Notes: generated from the sequence alone by a model not told the origin. Counted from the stretch's first letter, positions 1 through 8,164 are shown. The stretch is 15,612 nt of DNA from Candidatus Omnitrophota bacterium (GCA_029557025.1 JAKPRU010001233.1:1-15612), one strand, 5' to 3'. Made by a program: numbers and translations.

Positions 1-1269
1 CCCGGCGATCCGCAAACCAACATCGCCCTGGTTCTCCGGGAAGTCGACATGTGGAACAGCATGGATTACAGCCGCATCGGCGAGATTTACTCCGACCAGG
101 TGGTTTTTCATATCCCGCCGAATGCCGCCACGAATCTGGAAGGCTACCGGCAGTGGGCCAACACCACCTTCGCTCAATTCCCGGGATCCCAAATGACCTA
201 CCATGATATCTACGCGGCGGGGGATAGGGTCGTCGGCCGGTGGGACTTGAGTGGAACCTTGGCCCCCACGGGCCGGAAGTTGACCGAGGGGGGAACCAGT
301 ATTCTGCGCATCGCCGATGGCAAGGTGGTCGAAGTCTGGTGGAACGCCGACTCTCTGGGCCTGGGCCTGCAAATAATGGCGCCGCTGAACGAAGCGGAAA
401 TGCGGACCCTGACATCGAATTTCTACCAGTTCTTTAATGCCCACGACCTGGCCACCGCCAGCCGGTTTTGGACGGACGATTTTGTTTACGATTTCGTCGC
501 GAGCCCTCCTGTCATGCATGGGAAAGAGGAAGCCGTGGAATTTTTTGAATCCGACGTTTTCGTAGGCTTCCCCGATTTTCACGCGGAAGCGGTTCACGAA
601 CTAGTTTCCCCGGGGAATCAGCTTCTGGTCCGGGACGCCTTGGTCACGGGAACCCAGCTGGGGGAAATTTCGGGCATTCCCCCCACGGGGAAACAATGCG
701 CCGTCCGCTATCTCATCATGCTTGAATTCGCGGGTAACGCAATTTCAAGTTTTACCGAGTATCTGGACATGGGAAGCATGATGATCCAGCTGGGCGTCAT
801 GCCGGCCCCGGCTATCCCGCCGTTGGTTCCGTCCTTCACGCTGCCCGATCCCGTGCCGACGGAGTTGTCTCCCCTGGAATCCGTGCAGGCGTTGCTGGGA
901 TTCTGGGAAAATAAAGACATTCCTCATTTCATGGAGAAAGTGCATCCGGAGGGGCAATTCATGACGGTCATGGGGGCTCCCCTGGACCGGGCGGCGCTGG
1001 CCGGACTGCTGGAGCATTTCATTTCCTCCGCGCCCGATATGCACAATGAAATCGGCCGGATCGTCGAACTGAACGATGGCTGGGCCGTGGCCGAAGTGGT
1101 GATGACCGGCACCAACACCGGCAGCTATTTGGGTTTGCCGCCCTCCGGGAAACCGTTTGAATTACGCTATGCCGCGCTGTATCACTTCGATGATGATGGC
1201 CTTCTGACGAATTTCGAATTGTACTACGACCAGGTGACGCTCCTGACGCAGTTCGGTTTTCTGCAGTAA
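1..1269 (+). CDS. Triple SnoaL-like domain protein (5' end outside window)
   Basis: The frame is open from base 1 to the TAA at 1267-1269 (422 residues visible). The ATG at 49 is internal to the first domain, because residues just before it (NIALVLREVD) form the usual first helix of the fold, so the gene is 5'-partial. Three SnoaL-like cone-shaped alpha+beta domains follow each other at about residues 7-125, 132-270 and 295-420. Each has the helix / 'aspartate-F' strand pattern (SDQVVFHIPP, TDDFVYDFV) and a late 'GxPPTGK' type loop: APTGRKL, GIPPTGKQ, GLPPSGKP. Members of this fold include polyketide cyclases and many uncharacterised steroid-isomerase-like proteins, and a single domain is about 130 residues. 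Which small molecule is handled, and whether all three domains are active, cannot be read from the sequence. A hairpin at 1304-1337 separates it from the esterase gene. Confidence 0.8.
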   Translation, partial: PGDPQTNIALVLREVDMWNSMDYSRIGEIYSDQVVFHIPPNAATNLEGYRQWANTTFAQFPGSQMTYHDIYAAGDRVVGRWDLSGTLAPTGRKLTEGGTSILRIADGKVVEVWWNADSLGLGLQIMAPLNEAEMRTLTSNFYQFFNAHDLATASRFWTDDFVYDFVASPPVMHGKEEAVEFFESDVFVGFPDFHAEAVHELVSPGNQLLVRDALVTGTQLGEISGIPPTGKQCAVRYLIMLEFAGNAISSFTEYLDMGSMMIQLGVMPAPAIPPLVPSFTLPDPVPTELSPLESVQALLGFWENKDIPHFMEKVHPEGQFMTVMGAPLDRAALAGLLEHFISSAPDMHNEIGRIVELNDGWAVAEVVMTGTNTGSYLGLPPSGKPFELRYAALYHFDDDGLLTNFELYYDQVTLLTQFGFLQ

Positions 1270-1303
1270 GCCATTGTTTTGATGGATGTGTAGGTAACGA
1301 TCT

Positions 1304-1349
1304 CCGCCCGGCCTGGACAATTACCTAGGCCGGGCGGGAGAGGATTTTT
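1304..1349 (+). terminator. GC-rich hairpin with delayed T-run before the esterase gene
   Basis: CCGCCCGGCCT (1304-1314) pairs perfectly with AGGCCGGGCGG (1327-1337) over 11 bp with a 12-nt loop. A run of five T (1345-1349) follows, but only after an 8-nt gap, so it is not a textbook intrinsic terminator. It lies between the SnoaL gene and the esterase ribosome binding site. It may end the upstream transcript or act as an attenuating leader. An alternative 7-bp pairing, TAGGTAA (1291-1297) with TTACCTA (1321-1327), shares one base with the main stem. Confidence 0.55.
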
Positions 1350-1371
1350 ATCAAAACGGAAGGAAAAGATC

Positions 1372-2388
1372 ATGTTATACATAGGTCAATGTCTGATCCT
1401 CCTATATTTGGTATTATGCGCCATGGCATATCCGATCAGCGCCGGTGAGTTGGATCCACAGGTTGCGAACGTTATTCAGCGAGTGGAACGGGGAGAGATC
1501 ACGGTCACCGATGCGACCATGGGTTCGCTTTCCCATCCAAAGGAAGAATTAGCAAATGTCATCAACCAATCCATTCCTGGACCTGCCGGTTCATTGCGAA
1601 TACGGATTTACATCCCTGGCCAGGAAAGTCAGTATCCAGTTTTAGTCTATTTTCACGGAGGAGGCTACTATTTAGGAGACCTGAACAGTCACGACTCCAT
1701 CTGCCGCTCTTTCACCAACCGCGCGCGATGTATCGTGGTGGCTGTCGCGTATCGCCTGTCATCATCGGCCAAGTTTCCGGCCGCGGTTGAAGATGGTTAC
1801 GCCGCATTGAAGTGGGTTCAGGAAAACGCGGGCAGTTTTGGAGGAGATGCCGCCCGCGTTGCCGTGGGTGGAGATAGCTCAGGAGGGAATCTGGCCGTGG
1901 TAGTTTGTCTGATGGCGCGTGACAACAACACGCCGCTTCCTGTTTATCAAATCTTACTCTACCCCAAAACCGATTATTCGTCCATGAATACGGAATCGAT
2001 CAAGAACTACGGCCAGGGTTATTTGCTTACTACCCAAACCATGAATTTTTTTCAGACTAGTTATTTTCAAGACGATTCAAACCGTTTGAATCCCTATGCA
2101 TCTCCGTTGTTAGATGATGACTTTAGTGGATTGCCGGATGCCTTCGTCCTGACCGCGGAATATGATCCTCTGCGGGATGAGGGACAAGCTTATGCGGGCC
2201 GGTTGAAAGAAGCCAGTGTTGACACAAACCTTGTCCGGTATGATGGGATGATCCACGGATTCATAAACATGGGCAAGGTGGTGGATCGGGCATTGGCCGC
2301 GATTCAAGAGGCCGCTGACGCGCTTCATTGGGCTTTTTATCCGGCATCGAAGATTGACGCCGGGATGTGGGAGCGATTGAGACAATAG
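1372..2388 (+). CDS. Secreted HSL-family (type IV) alpha/beta-hydrolase esterase
   Basis: A 338-residue serine esterase/lipase of the hormone-sensitive-lipase family, expected to hydrolyse short- to medium-chain carboxylic esters. Residues 1-24 are hydrophobic (CLILLYLVLCAMAYPISAG) and look like a signal peptide, so export to the periplasm or outside is likely. The oxyanion-hole motif HGGGYY is at residues 95-100. The nucleophile elbow GDSSG is at 167-171 with Ser169. The acid residue is Asp265 in EYDPLRDE and the base is His295 in MIHGF. All catalytic parts are present and the length is normal for the family. The start is supported by GGAAGGAAAAG just upstream of ATG 1372. The natural substrate is unknown. 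Genes on both sides also encode probable secreted proteins, but hairpins in the gaps argue for partly separate transcripts. Confidence 0.9.
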   Translation: MLYIGQCLILLYLVLCAMAYPISAGELDPQVANVIQRVERGEITVTDATMGSLSHPKEELANVINQSIPGPAGSLRIRIYIPGQESQYPVLVYFHGGGYYLGDLNSHDSICRSFTNRARCIVVAVAYRLSSSAKFPAAVEDGYAALKWVQENAGSFGGDAARVAVGGDSSGGNLAVVVCLMARDNNTPLPVYQILLYPKTDYSSMNTESIKNYGQGYLLTTQTMNFFQTSYFQDDSNRLNPYASPLLDDDFSGLPDAFVLTAEYDPLRDEGQAYAGRLKEASVDTNLVRYDGMIHGFINMGKVVDRALAAIQEAADALHWAFYPASKIDAGMWERLRQ

Positions 2389-2415
2389 CCCGTGTGGTCA
2401 CCAGGCCTTGCGGCT

Positions 2416-2444
2416 CCACCCGGGCCAGGCGGGTGTGGATTTTT
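2416..2444 (+). terminator. Hairpin plus T-run between esterase and decayed gene
   Basis: CACCCG (2417-2422) pairs with CGGGTG (2430-2435), with outer C/G bases able to extend the stem around a bulge. GGATTTTTATC follows with T at 2440-2444. It could terminate esterase transcription or form a leader for the next gene. The layout repeats that of the hairpin in front of the esterase. Confidence 0.45.
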
Positions 2445-2463
2445 ATCCGAGGAGGGAAAGCTA

Positions 2464-3058
2464 ATGATACGTCAACTGACATACATGATTCTGGTAATGG
2501 CTCTCGTTGGGAACATGTCTGCACCCGCATGGGCTCAGAATCCGATCGGCATTTTTGAAGATCACATCGATTTCGGCAATCCTTAACCCCCGGCTACCGC
2601 GGAATACAACAGCGCCACGCATGAATACACCGTTACCTCGGGCAGCGCCGGCTACACCAGCGATTTTTCCATGAAGGCGAAAATTACCGCGGAAAATCTG
2701 GGCGGGAGCGCGGAATGGGCGGCGGCGGGTTTGACGGTACCGGCGGATTTTACACCGGGTTGCCTTTTCTTCAGCGCGCAAGTGATGATTCAGGGTATCG
2801 CTTTGGAGCGCTCCCGTTTGCAGGAAAACGGTGATTACGTCCAATCCGGCACGGCCGCATCCAGTATTCAAGATGGACGTTTGGAGATTGCGCGGGAAGG
2901 CAATACCTTTCGCGCGTTTTATATCGACAAGCAAACGGGAGAACGCAAGCCTTATGGTCTCCTCGTTCCAGTCCGGGGGAACCACCAAGGGCTATTTCCG
3001 GGATGTGGAGCTCAAGCAAGCATCTTCAACTGTGAAAAATTGGGAGTTGTATGAGTGA
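2464..3058 (+). pseudogene. Decayed secreted concanavalin A-like (DUF1349-type) protein
   Basis: A good ribosome binding site (GAGGAGGGAAAG) precedes ATG 2464. A clear signal peptide follows (MIRQLTYMILVMALVGNMS, cleavage near APAWAQ). The mature part opens with GIFEDHIDFGNP and then meets TAA at 2584-2586. The same frame continues past the stop with family-like sequence (PPATAEYNSATHEYTV, then DFSMKAKITAEN, then DGRLEIAREGNTFRAFYIDK). Around 2938-2950 the family signal moves to the +1 frame, which ends in GGTTKGYFRDVELK and stops at 3056-3058. Relatives I recall ('regulation of enolase protein 1'-like, concanavalin A-like sandwich) carry about 15-20 more residues between the 'YTVTGSG' strand and the 'GDFS' strand, so an internal deletion is also likely. 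Stop, frameshift and probable deletion together make this a pseudogene. A 40-residue secreted peptide could still be made. Confidence 0.75.
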
Positions 3059-3177
3059 CGGGTTATTCTCCATGCGAGGAGATGGTAAGGGAAATCGGTA
3101 GGATGGATTGCCATGCCCCGGTTGGAGGCTCTTTTTATATGAAAGGGCAAATCCATTCAAAAATTGGAGGTACCGCC

Positions 3178-4230
3178 ATGAAACGTCCGATAATCTCGCT
3201 CATTAGCTTTTACCTGGCTTTCGGCCTGTTTCATTATTTGTCAATCGACGCGCCGCTGGTTTACTCACAAGATGGAGAATGGACAAAAATAGCCATTGAA
3301 TCAGGAGTATTGAATAAACCGGCGAACCGTAGTTTCCACGGCATGGCCTATGATTCCCGCCGGGGGGTGGTTGTTTTACATGGGGGTGTCAACAGCTCAT
3401 GGACCATATTGCGCGATACATGGGAATATGATGGGACCGCCTGGAAGCGCGTCAATTCCGTAGGGCCTGTGCGTTATGTCCATAGCATGGCTTATGATGT
3501 TGAAAGAGGAGTTGTGGTTCTATTTGGTGGCCGCAATACGGGCTCTGGAGATCCCCTTTCAGAAACCTGGGTATGGGATGGTCAAGCCTGGAAAAGAGTT
3601 ACCACCAGCGACGCCCCCAGCCCGCGTATGATTCCCGGCATGGCCTATGATCCCGTGCGAAAAGTGATTGTCTGCCACGGGGGATCATTCAACAATTCCT
3701 ACCAAGTTGAATCCGATACCTGGGTATGGGATGGACAAACATGGACCTACGTCGCGGATGGGCCGCAACGATGGGATTGCGAAATGGAATACGATACGAA
3801 CAAGAACAAAATGGTTTTGTTCGGTGGTTACGAATCCCGGGGCGTCGCTCCCACGGACACCTGGGAATTCGATGGCAAGGTGTGGGAACGCATTGCGGAA
3901 GAAGGACCGATCGGGCGTTGCGCGCATAGTATGATATACGATACCTTCCGGGGCGTGGCGGTTATGTTTGGAGGATTTCTCGCCGAGGGCCAAGGATCCC
4001 CAGCTGATGAAGTCCACCATGATATGTGGGAATGGGATGGCCAAGCCTGGCGCGAGTTGGATGTTCCGCTAAAACCGAAATCGGTCATCTTTGGTGACAT
4101 GGTATTTGATGAAAACCGAAAGAAGATAGTATATTTTGGCGGAATGCCTTGGTTTATGGTTGATTTAAGTTCCGATACGTGGGAATACTCTTCCTCAACC
4201 AGTCATGTGGAGAAATGGCGGCAATTTTAA
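3178..4230 (+). CDS. Secreted Kelch-repeat beta-propeller protein
   Basis: A 350-residue exported protein made almost entirely of six Kelch-type blades. Each blade reads roughly 'HxMAYD..RGVVVLFGG...DTWEWDGxxW'. Examples are GMAYDSRRGVVVLHGG, SMAYDVERGVVVLFGG, GMAYDPVRKVIVCHGG, EMEYDTNKNKMVLFGG, SMIYDTFRGVAVMFGG and DMVFDENRKKIVYFGG, each followed by TWEYDG, TWVWDG or MWEWDG. Residues 1-31 form a signal peptide (MKRPIISLISFYLAFGLFHY...). The frame is open from 3055, but ATG 3178 is chosen because TTGGAGG sits just upstream and the signal peptide starts there. Six blades suggest a closed propeller. No enzyme motif such as the galactose-oxidase copper site was seen, so binding or scaffolding is more likely than catalysis. 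The gene ends 52 bases before the sensor kinase, with no hairpin between, so the two could share a transcript. Confidence 0.88.
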   Translation: MKRPIISLISFYLAFGLFHYLSIDAPLVYSQDGEWTKIAIESGVLNKPANRSFHGMAYDSRRGVVVLHGGVNSSWTILRDTWEYDGTAWKRVNSVGPVRYVHSMAYDVERGVVVLFGGRNTGSGDPLSETWVWDGQAWKRVTTSDAPSPRMIPGMAYDPVRKVIVCHGGSFNNSYQVESDTWVWDGQTWTYVADGPQRWDCEMEYDTNKNKMVLFGGYESRGVAPTDTWEFDGKVWERIAEEGPIGRCAHSMIYDTFRGVAVMFGGFLAEGQGSPADEVHHDMWEWDGQAWRELDVPLKPKSVIFGDMVFDENRKKIVYFGGMPWFMVDLSSDTWEYSSSTSHVEKWRQF

Positions 4231-4282
4231 TATATACGGAAAGATGAAAATGGAAAAATCAAAATGATATAGAAATTCTACC

Positions 4283-7200
4283 ATGTTCATGTTTTTCAGA
4301 ATTCTTGTTACATGGACATTGCTCTTCGCAATGGCCCGGTATTCGTGGGCGCAGGCCAATCAGCATTGGCGGTATTGGACCTCGGCCGACGGATTGGCGG
4401 AATCGTTCGCATGGACTGTGACCGTGGGGCCCACGGGAAATATCTGGGTAGGGCACGGCAGTGTCAAGGAAAGCAGCTGGCTCGACGGATATACGGTGCA
4501 CAACCTTCCAAGCCCGGGAAACTTTCCCGTATTGTATGAAAGCCGCTCCGGACAAGTCTGGGCCAACTACCCGATCGGCGTCCAGGGTATTGTCGGACTG
4601 TATGGTCTTCAACAATACAACCGCGAGGAGAAGGAGTGGGTGAAATATGAGTTGGATGAAATCCATTCGGCGAGCCCGCCTCTCTACTCTCTTTCCTTTC
4701 TTCCCATCGCCCAGGATCGAGTTTTTTTTCTTCTCGGCGATTACCTCATGGAATTCAATGCCGCTGCCAAACGAACGTCCCGAATCGTTGACATCAGTGC
4801 AATCCAACACGAACATGCCGTTCATTCTCATAACATGAGTTATGCCCAAGATGGAGGAGTTTGGATAACCGGAAAAAAAGGATCCGCCAAAATCCGGAGC
4901 GAGGCGGGAATCGTCGCTCCCGCATCGGAATCGATCGAATTTGTGATTACGCGGGAACCACCTTCGCAAGAAGACGCGATTCCAACAAACGATTCAGTGG
5001 GGCCATCTGAAAAAAGGATCGCCGCGGAAGGCCGCCATAACGGTATTGACTTTTTCGACGGGTACTTGTGGCGAACGCTATGTCTGGCCACGCACGAGAC
5101 GATCAAATGGGGTGTTAATTGGTCATTTTGGGAATTGCAAGGCCCTCGGGAATCATTCACACTATGCCGTGTCGAAAACAATCGGCGGGAATATGTAAAG
5201 AAAAACAAGATTTTATCGGGTATGTTTAATCACGGTGCGATCGATCAAAATGGTGTAATTTGGATAGCCACCATTCAAGGTCTCACACGCTATGCGCCAC
5301 CGACTTGGCGAACCCCTTCGGACTTTCCCCTCATGGACAAAGTCTGCCATGCAATCCATGAAGATGAAAAAGGCGGTATCTGGTTTCTTTGCCTGGATAC
5401 GCTTGTCCTTTTCAAAAACGGCCAGTGGATCATGTATCCGCTGCCCGTTCCCTCCCATTGGATCGCGACAACCGCGCTGGCCTCACTCCCGGATGGCCGC
5501 ATCGCCATCATGACCCCTAGTCCCGAACTTCTACTCTTTAATCCCGCCACTGAAATTTTTGAACTCGTGCACCACCCGGAAGGACGCCGGATCACGTTCA
5601 TCGCGCCTCGCGCGTCCGGAACCATCTGGGTGGAAACCCGGCAGGATACTAACGTTCGGATAGAAATATTTGATGGCGCGGCCTTTCAGAAATACCTGGA
5701 TCCGGGCCCTGCATGGAACATTGATGAACTCCGCTATCTTCTTGAGGATGATAAGGGGAACCTGTGGTTTGGCGGTAGATCGGAGGGTCAACTAGGCCTT
5801 TACAGGACTAATATTTACTATAATTTGGGTTCTAAGTATCCGGGGAATGCAGCCTTCTGCATACACCCGGTCGGGAATGGAGTCGTGTGGATTTCGGACC
5901 GGGATCGTATTTATGAATATGACGGAGCGGAGTGGTCCGTCGTCCGTTCCGGACTTGAGGAATGTTTCTCGATGATAACCAGCCGGGATGGGAGCATTTG
6001 GCTGGCTACCTGGAGCGGGATTCATCGGTACCATGCAGGATCATGGGGGGCCAATGCGATCGAAGAAGGCCTGCCCGATGCGTCGGCCGTGGTAATATTC
6101 CAAGACCGGACGGAGCGGATATGGGTAGGCACAACCCGTGGAATCAGTTTATTCCACCCCGAAGCCGATACAGATCCTCCTCAAACCTTCATCCTGCCCG
6201 GGAAAAACATCAAGCGAATCGGTCCCGATGGGGAAGCGCAATTCATTTTTACGGGAATGGATAAATGGAAATACACGGAATCGAATCGGCTCTTGTACTC
6301 TCATCGCATCGACACGGATGCATGGTCTCCCTTCACGGAATCGACCGTAGCCACCTATACCGGTTTGGGATCTGGAGTGCATCATTTCCAATCCCGCGCC
6401 ATGGACCGCAATTGGAATATAGATCCTACCGCAGCCGTTTTTGAATTTCGCGTTCTCGCTCCATGGTACAAACAATCTCTATTTTTAGTGACAAGCGTTA
6501 TCGCATCCTTGTTGATCTTGATTCTTTTCGGCATGCACATACATCATGTTTTAAGGATAGAAAGATTAGTCGGTATCCGCACGGCGGTTCTGCAGGAACA
6601 GCAGATCCGGCTGCAAACAATGGCTTCGGAATTATCCGCCACCGAGGAACGCGAACGGCGGCGTTTGGCTTCCGATCTTCATGACAGTGTAAGCCAGTCC
6701 CTGTCACTTTCCATTATGGAGCTTTCCTCGATAGCGGAAACAGAAGGCATAGAACAAATCAAGGAGCAAGTGGTGGACATCGGGCAAAGACTGGAACAGA
6801 CTCTCCACGACACGCAACGAATGACCTTTGACCTGTGCCCGCCGGAATTATACCAAATCGGATTGGAAGCGGCAATTTTTGAGATCCTTGTGCAATCGCG
6901 GGAGCAGCATGGATTGGACTTTTCGTTTGAGACCGATCCGCTTTCGAGTGAAATTTCAGAAGATCTACGATATTTTCTGTTCCGTGCGGTACGGGAATTG
7001 ATACTCAACATTACAAAGCATGCGAAGGCCGGTCAGGCTCAGGTGCTTTTGAAAAAACGGGATGGTATCCTTGCGATCCATGTAATCGACGATGGGATGG
7101 GCTTCGACCAATCCGTAGTAGGACAGAAATCCGGGCGGCAAGGTGGTTTTGGGCTGTTTAGCATTCAGGAACGCCTGGTGCAGCTGGGAGGTACTTTAAC

Positions 7201-7303
7201 CATTGAATCCGGTCCCCAGGAAGGTTCGATGGTCTCCATAACGGTTCCTTTGAAAAAAACGGAAGGGATTCATCATGAAAATCCGAATCTGTCTGGCGGA
7301 TGA
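4283..7303 (+). CDS. Reg_prop/Y_Y_Y sensor histidine kinase (HisKA_3 type)
   Basis: A 1006-residue membrane sensor kinase. Residues 1-24 are an N-terminal signal or anchor ending in SWAQA. A large periplasmic sensor follows, built from Reg_prop-like propeller repeats: GNIWVG (52-57), IWIATIQGLTRY (about 325), GGIWFL (about 364), GNLWFG (about 492), SIWLATWSGIHRY (about 570) and RIWVGTTRGISLF (about 612). A Y_Y_Y-like sandwich lies at about 657-728 and a membrane helix at 732-753. A short linker leads to the HisKA_3 dimerisation domain, with phospho-acceptor His800 in RRRLASDLHDSVSQS. The ATP-binding domain has the N box at ELILNITKHA (Glu905, Asn909), DDGMG at 936-940 and GGFGLFSIQER at 954-964. 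It probably senses an extracytoplasmic ligand and phosphorylates the overlapping response regulator. No receiver domain is fused. No strong ribosome binding site precedes ATG 4283, and ATG 4289 in the same frame is an alternative. Confidence 0.92.
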   Translation: MFMFFRILVTWTLLFAMARYSWAQANQHWRYWTSADGLAESFAWTVTVGPTGNIWVGHGSVKESSWLDGYTVHNLPSPGNFPVLYESRSGQVWANYPIGVQGIVGLYGLQQYNREEKEWVKYELDEIHSASPPLYSLSFLPIAQDRVFFLLGDYLMEFNAAAKRTSRIVDISAIQHEHAVHSHNMSYAQDGGVWITGKKGSAKIRSEAGIVAPASESIEFVITREPPSQEDAIPTNDSVGPSEKRIAAEGRHNGIDFFDGYLWRTLCLATHETIKWGVNWSFWELQGPRESFTLCRVENNRREYVKKNKILSGMFNHGAIDQNGVIWIATIQGLTRYAPPTWRTPSDFPLMDKVCHAIHEDEKGGIWFLCLDTLVLFKNGQWIMYPLPVPSHWIATTALASLPDGRIAIMTPSPELLLFNPATEIFELVHHPEGRRITFIAPRASGTIWVETRQDTNVRIEIFDGAAFQKYLDPGPAWNIDELRYLLEDDKGNLWFGGRSEGQLGLYRTNIYYNLGSKYPGNAAFCIHPVGNGVVWISDRDRIYEYDGAEWSVVRSGLEECFSMITSRDGSIWLATWSGIHRYHAGSWGANAIEEGLPDASAVVIFQDRTERIWVGTTRGISLFHPEADTDPPQTFILPGKNIKRIGPDGEAQFIFTGMDKWKYTESNRLLYSHRIDTDAWSPFTESTVATYTGLGSGVHHFQSRAMDRNWNIDPTAAVFEFRVLAPWYKQSLFLVTSVIASLLILILFGMHIHHVLRIERLVGIRTAVLQEQQIRLQTMASELSATEERERRRLASDLHDSVSQSLSLSIMELSSIAETEGIEQIKEQVVDIGQRLEQTLHDTQRMTFDLCPPELYQIGLEAAIFEILVQSREQHGLDFSFETDPLSSEISEDLRYFLFRAVRELILNITKHAKAGQAQVLLKKRDGILAIHVIDDGMGFDQSVVGQKSGRQGGFGLFSIQERLVQLGGTLTIESGPQEGSMVSITVPLKKTEGIHHENPNLSGG

Positions 7304-7928
7304 TCACGAAGTAGTCCGGAAGGGATTTCGAGCTCTCTTGGAGAAACAACCCGATTGTGAAGTCATCGGGGAAGCCACCGATGGGCAGCAGATAATCAAG
7401 ATGGCGCGGGAACTGAATCCGGACGTCGTGGTGATGGATGTGAGTTTGCCGAATTTGAATGGCATCGAAGCAACGCGTCAGATCAAAGCTCAAAATCCGT
7501 CGATCAAGATCCTGGCTTTGTCCGTGCATACCCGGGGATCCGTGGCCGGTCAGGTCATTAAAGCCGGCGCCACCGCCTATCTGCCCAAGAGCAGCACCGT
7601 CAAAGAGCTTATGGAAGCCATTCACGCGGTTATGAAAAATCAGACGTATATTAGTCCCCAAATCTTGGACACAATCGTGAAATACTTCCAAGAAGAATCG
7701 GTTCACAAGGGGGTTGCGTCGGATAGACTCACACCGCGGGAACGGGAGGTGCTCACGCTCATCGTGGAAGGGAAAACCACCAAGGAAATCAGTGCGTCTC
7801 TTTTTGTGAGTGAAAAAACGGTCACGTCTCACCGTTACCAGATTATGCAAAAATTGGAGATTCATAATATTGGGGATTTGATTAAATATGCCATGCGCGA
7901 GGGATTGACATCCTTGGATGAGCAATAA
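7275..7928 (+). CDS. NarL/FixJ-family response regulator
   Basis: A 217-residue cytoplasmic transcription factor. The receiver domain covers about residues 1-125: acidic pocket Asp9/Asp10 in LADDH, phospho-acceptor Asp55 in VVVMDVSLPN, Ser83 in the switch position, and Lys105 in AYLPKSS. The LuxR-type helix-turn-helix covers about 150-210 (LTPREREVLTLIVEGKTTKE, then SEKTVTSHRYQIMQKL). All key residues are present. The start lies inside the kinase gene, giving a 29-base overlap, so translation is probably coupled and the kinase is the expected phosphodonor. GGAAGGGATTC just before ATG 7275 can serve as its ribosome binding site. Target genes are not known from the sequence. The nearby Kelch and barrel-like genes are candidates by position only. 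Confidence 0.94.
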   Translation: MKIRICLADDHEVVRKGFRALLEKQPDCEVIGEATDGQQIIKMARELNPDVVVMDVSLPNLNGIEATRQIKAQNPSIKILALSVHTRGSVAGQVIKAGATAYLPKSSTVKELMEAIHAVMKNQTYISPQILDTIVKYFQEESVHKGVASDRLTPREREVLTLIVEGKTTKEISASLFVSEKTVTSHRYQIMQKLEIHNIGDLIKYAMREGLTSLDEQ

Positions 7929-8017
7929 TCCTTTTACGGGCATTAGACCAATGCGTACCTGGTTTCATAAACAGCGTTCCGTCCTCTCCAGGCAAGCCGG
8001 ATTCTCCCATCCATTTC

Positions 8018-8164
8018 ATGGGAGGGAACGAGCGCCGGTTCTGTATCACTCACAAAGAGCCATACTGGAATGAAGTATGTCGGGATCGTTTTCGCAGCCA
8101 GGACCGAATGGAGGCGGCCTCGGATATTTTGGAATTCCCTATTCACGAGTTGGATGATCTATAA
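8018..8164 (+). CDS. Small ORF of unknown status (48 residues)
   Basis: An ATG at 8018 opens a 48-residue frame ending in TAA at 8162-8164. The same frame is open further upstream, back into the end of the response-regulator gene, without an obvious better start. The peptide is rich in charged residues (ERRFCITHKEPYWNE, SQDRMEAASDILEF) and looks more protein-like than random, but I recognise no family. The ATG lies in the right arm of a 7-bp hairpin and has no clear ribosome binding site. It may be a remnant of a longer gene truncated by insertion or deletion, or chance. Confidence 0.2.
   Translation: MGGNERRFCITHKEPYWNEVCRDRFRSQDRMEAASDILEFPIHELDDL

Noticed and set aside
2584..2586. Recoding of TAA as an amino acid
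   Set aside because: The esterase (2386-2388 is TAG), SnoaL gene (TAA), Kelch gene (TAA) and others use standard stops normally, and the same gene also has a frameshift, so decay explains it better.
3055..3177. Upstream extension of the Kelch gene to ATG 3055
   Set aside because: ATG 3178 has a good ribosome binding site (TTGGAGG) and starts a proper signal peptide. The extra 41 residues look like untranslated leader and overlap the end of the decayed gene.
4259..4969. 236-codon minus-strand frame
   Set aside because: It lies opposite the start of the sensor kinase, has no recognisable domain and no ribosome binding site. It is a shadow frame.
7158..7943. 261-codon minus-strand frame
   Set aside because: It is antisense to the response regulator, whose catalytic and DNA-binding motifs are all intact. 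The translated product looks random (many His, Phe and Arg).
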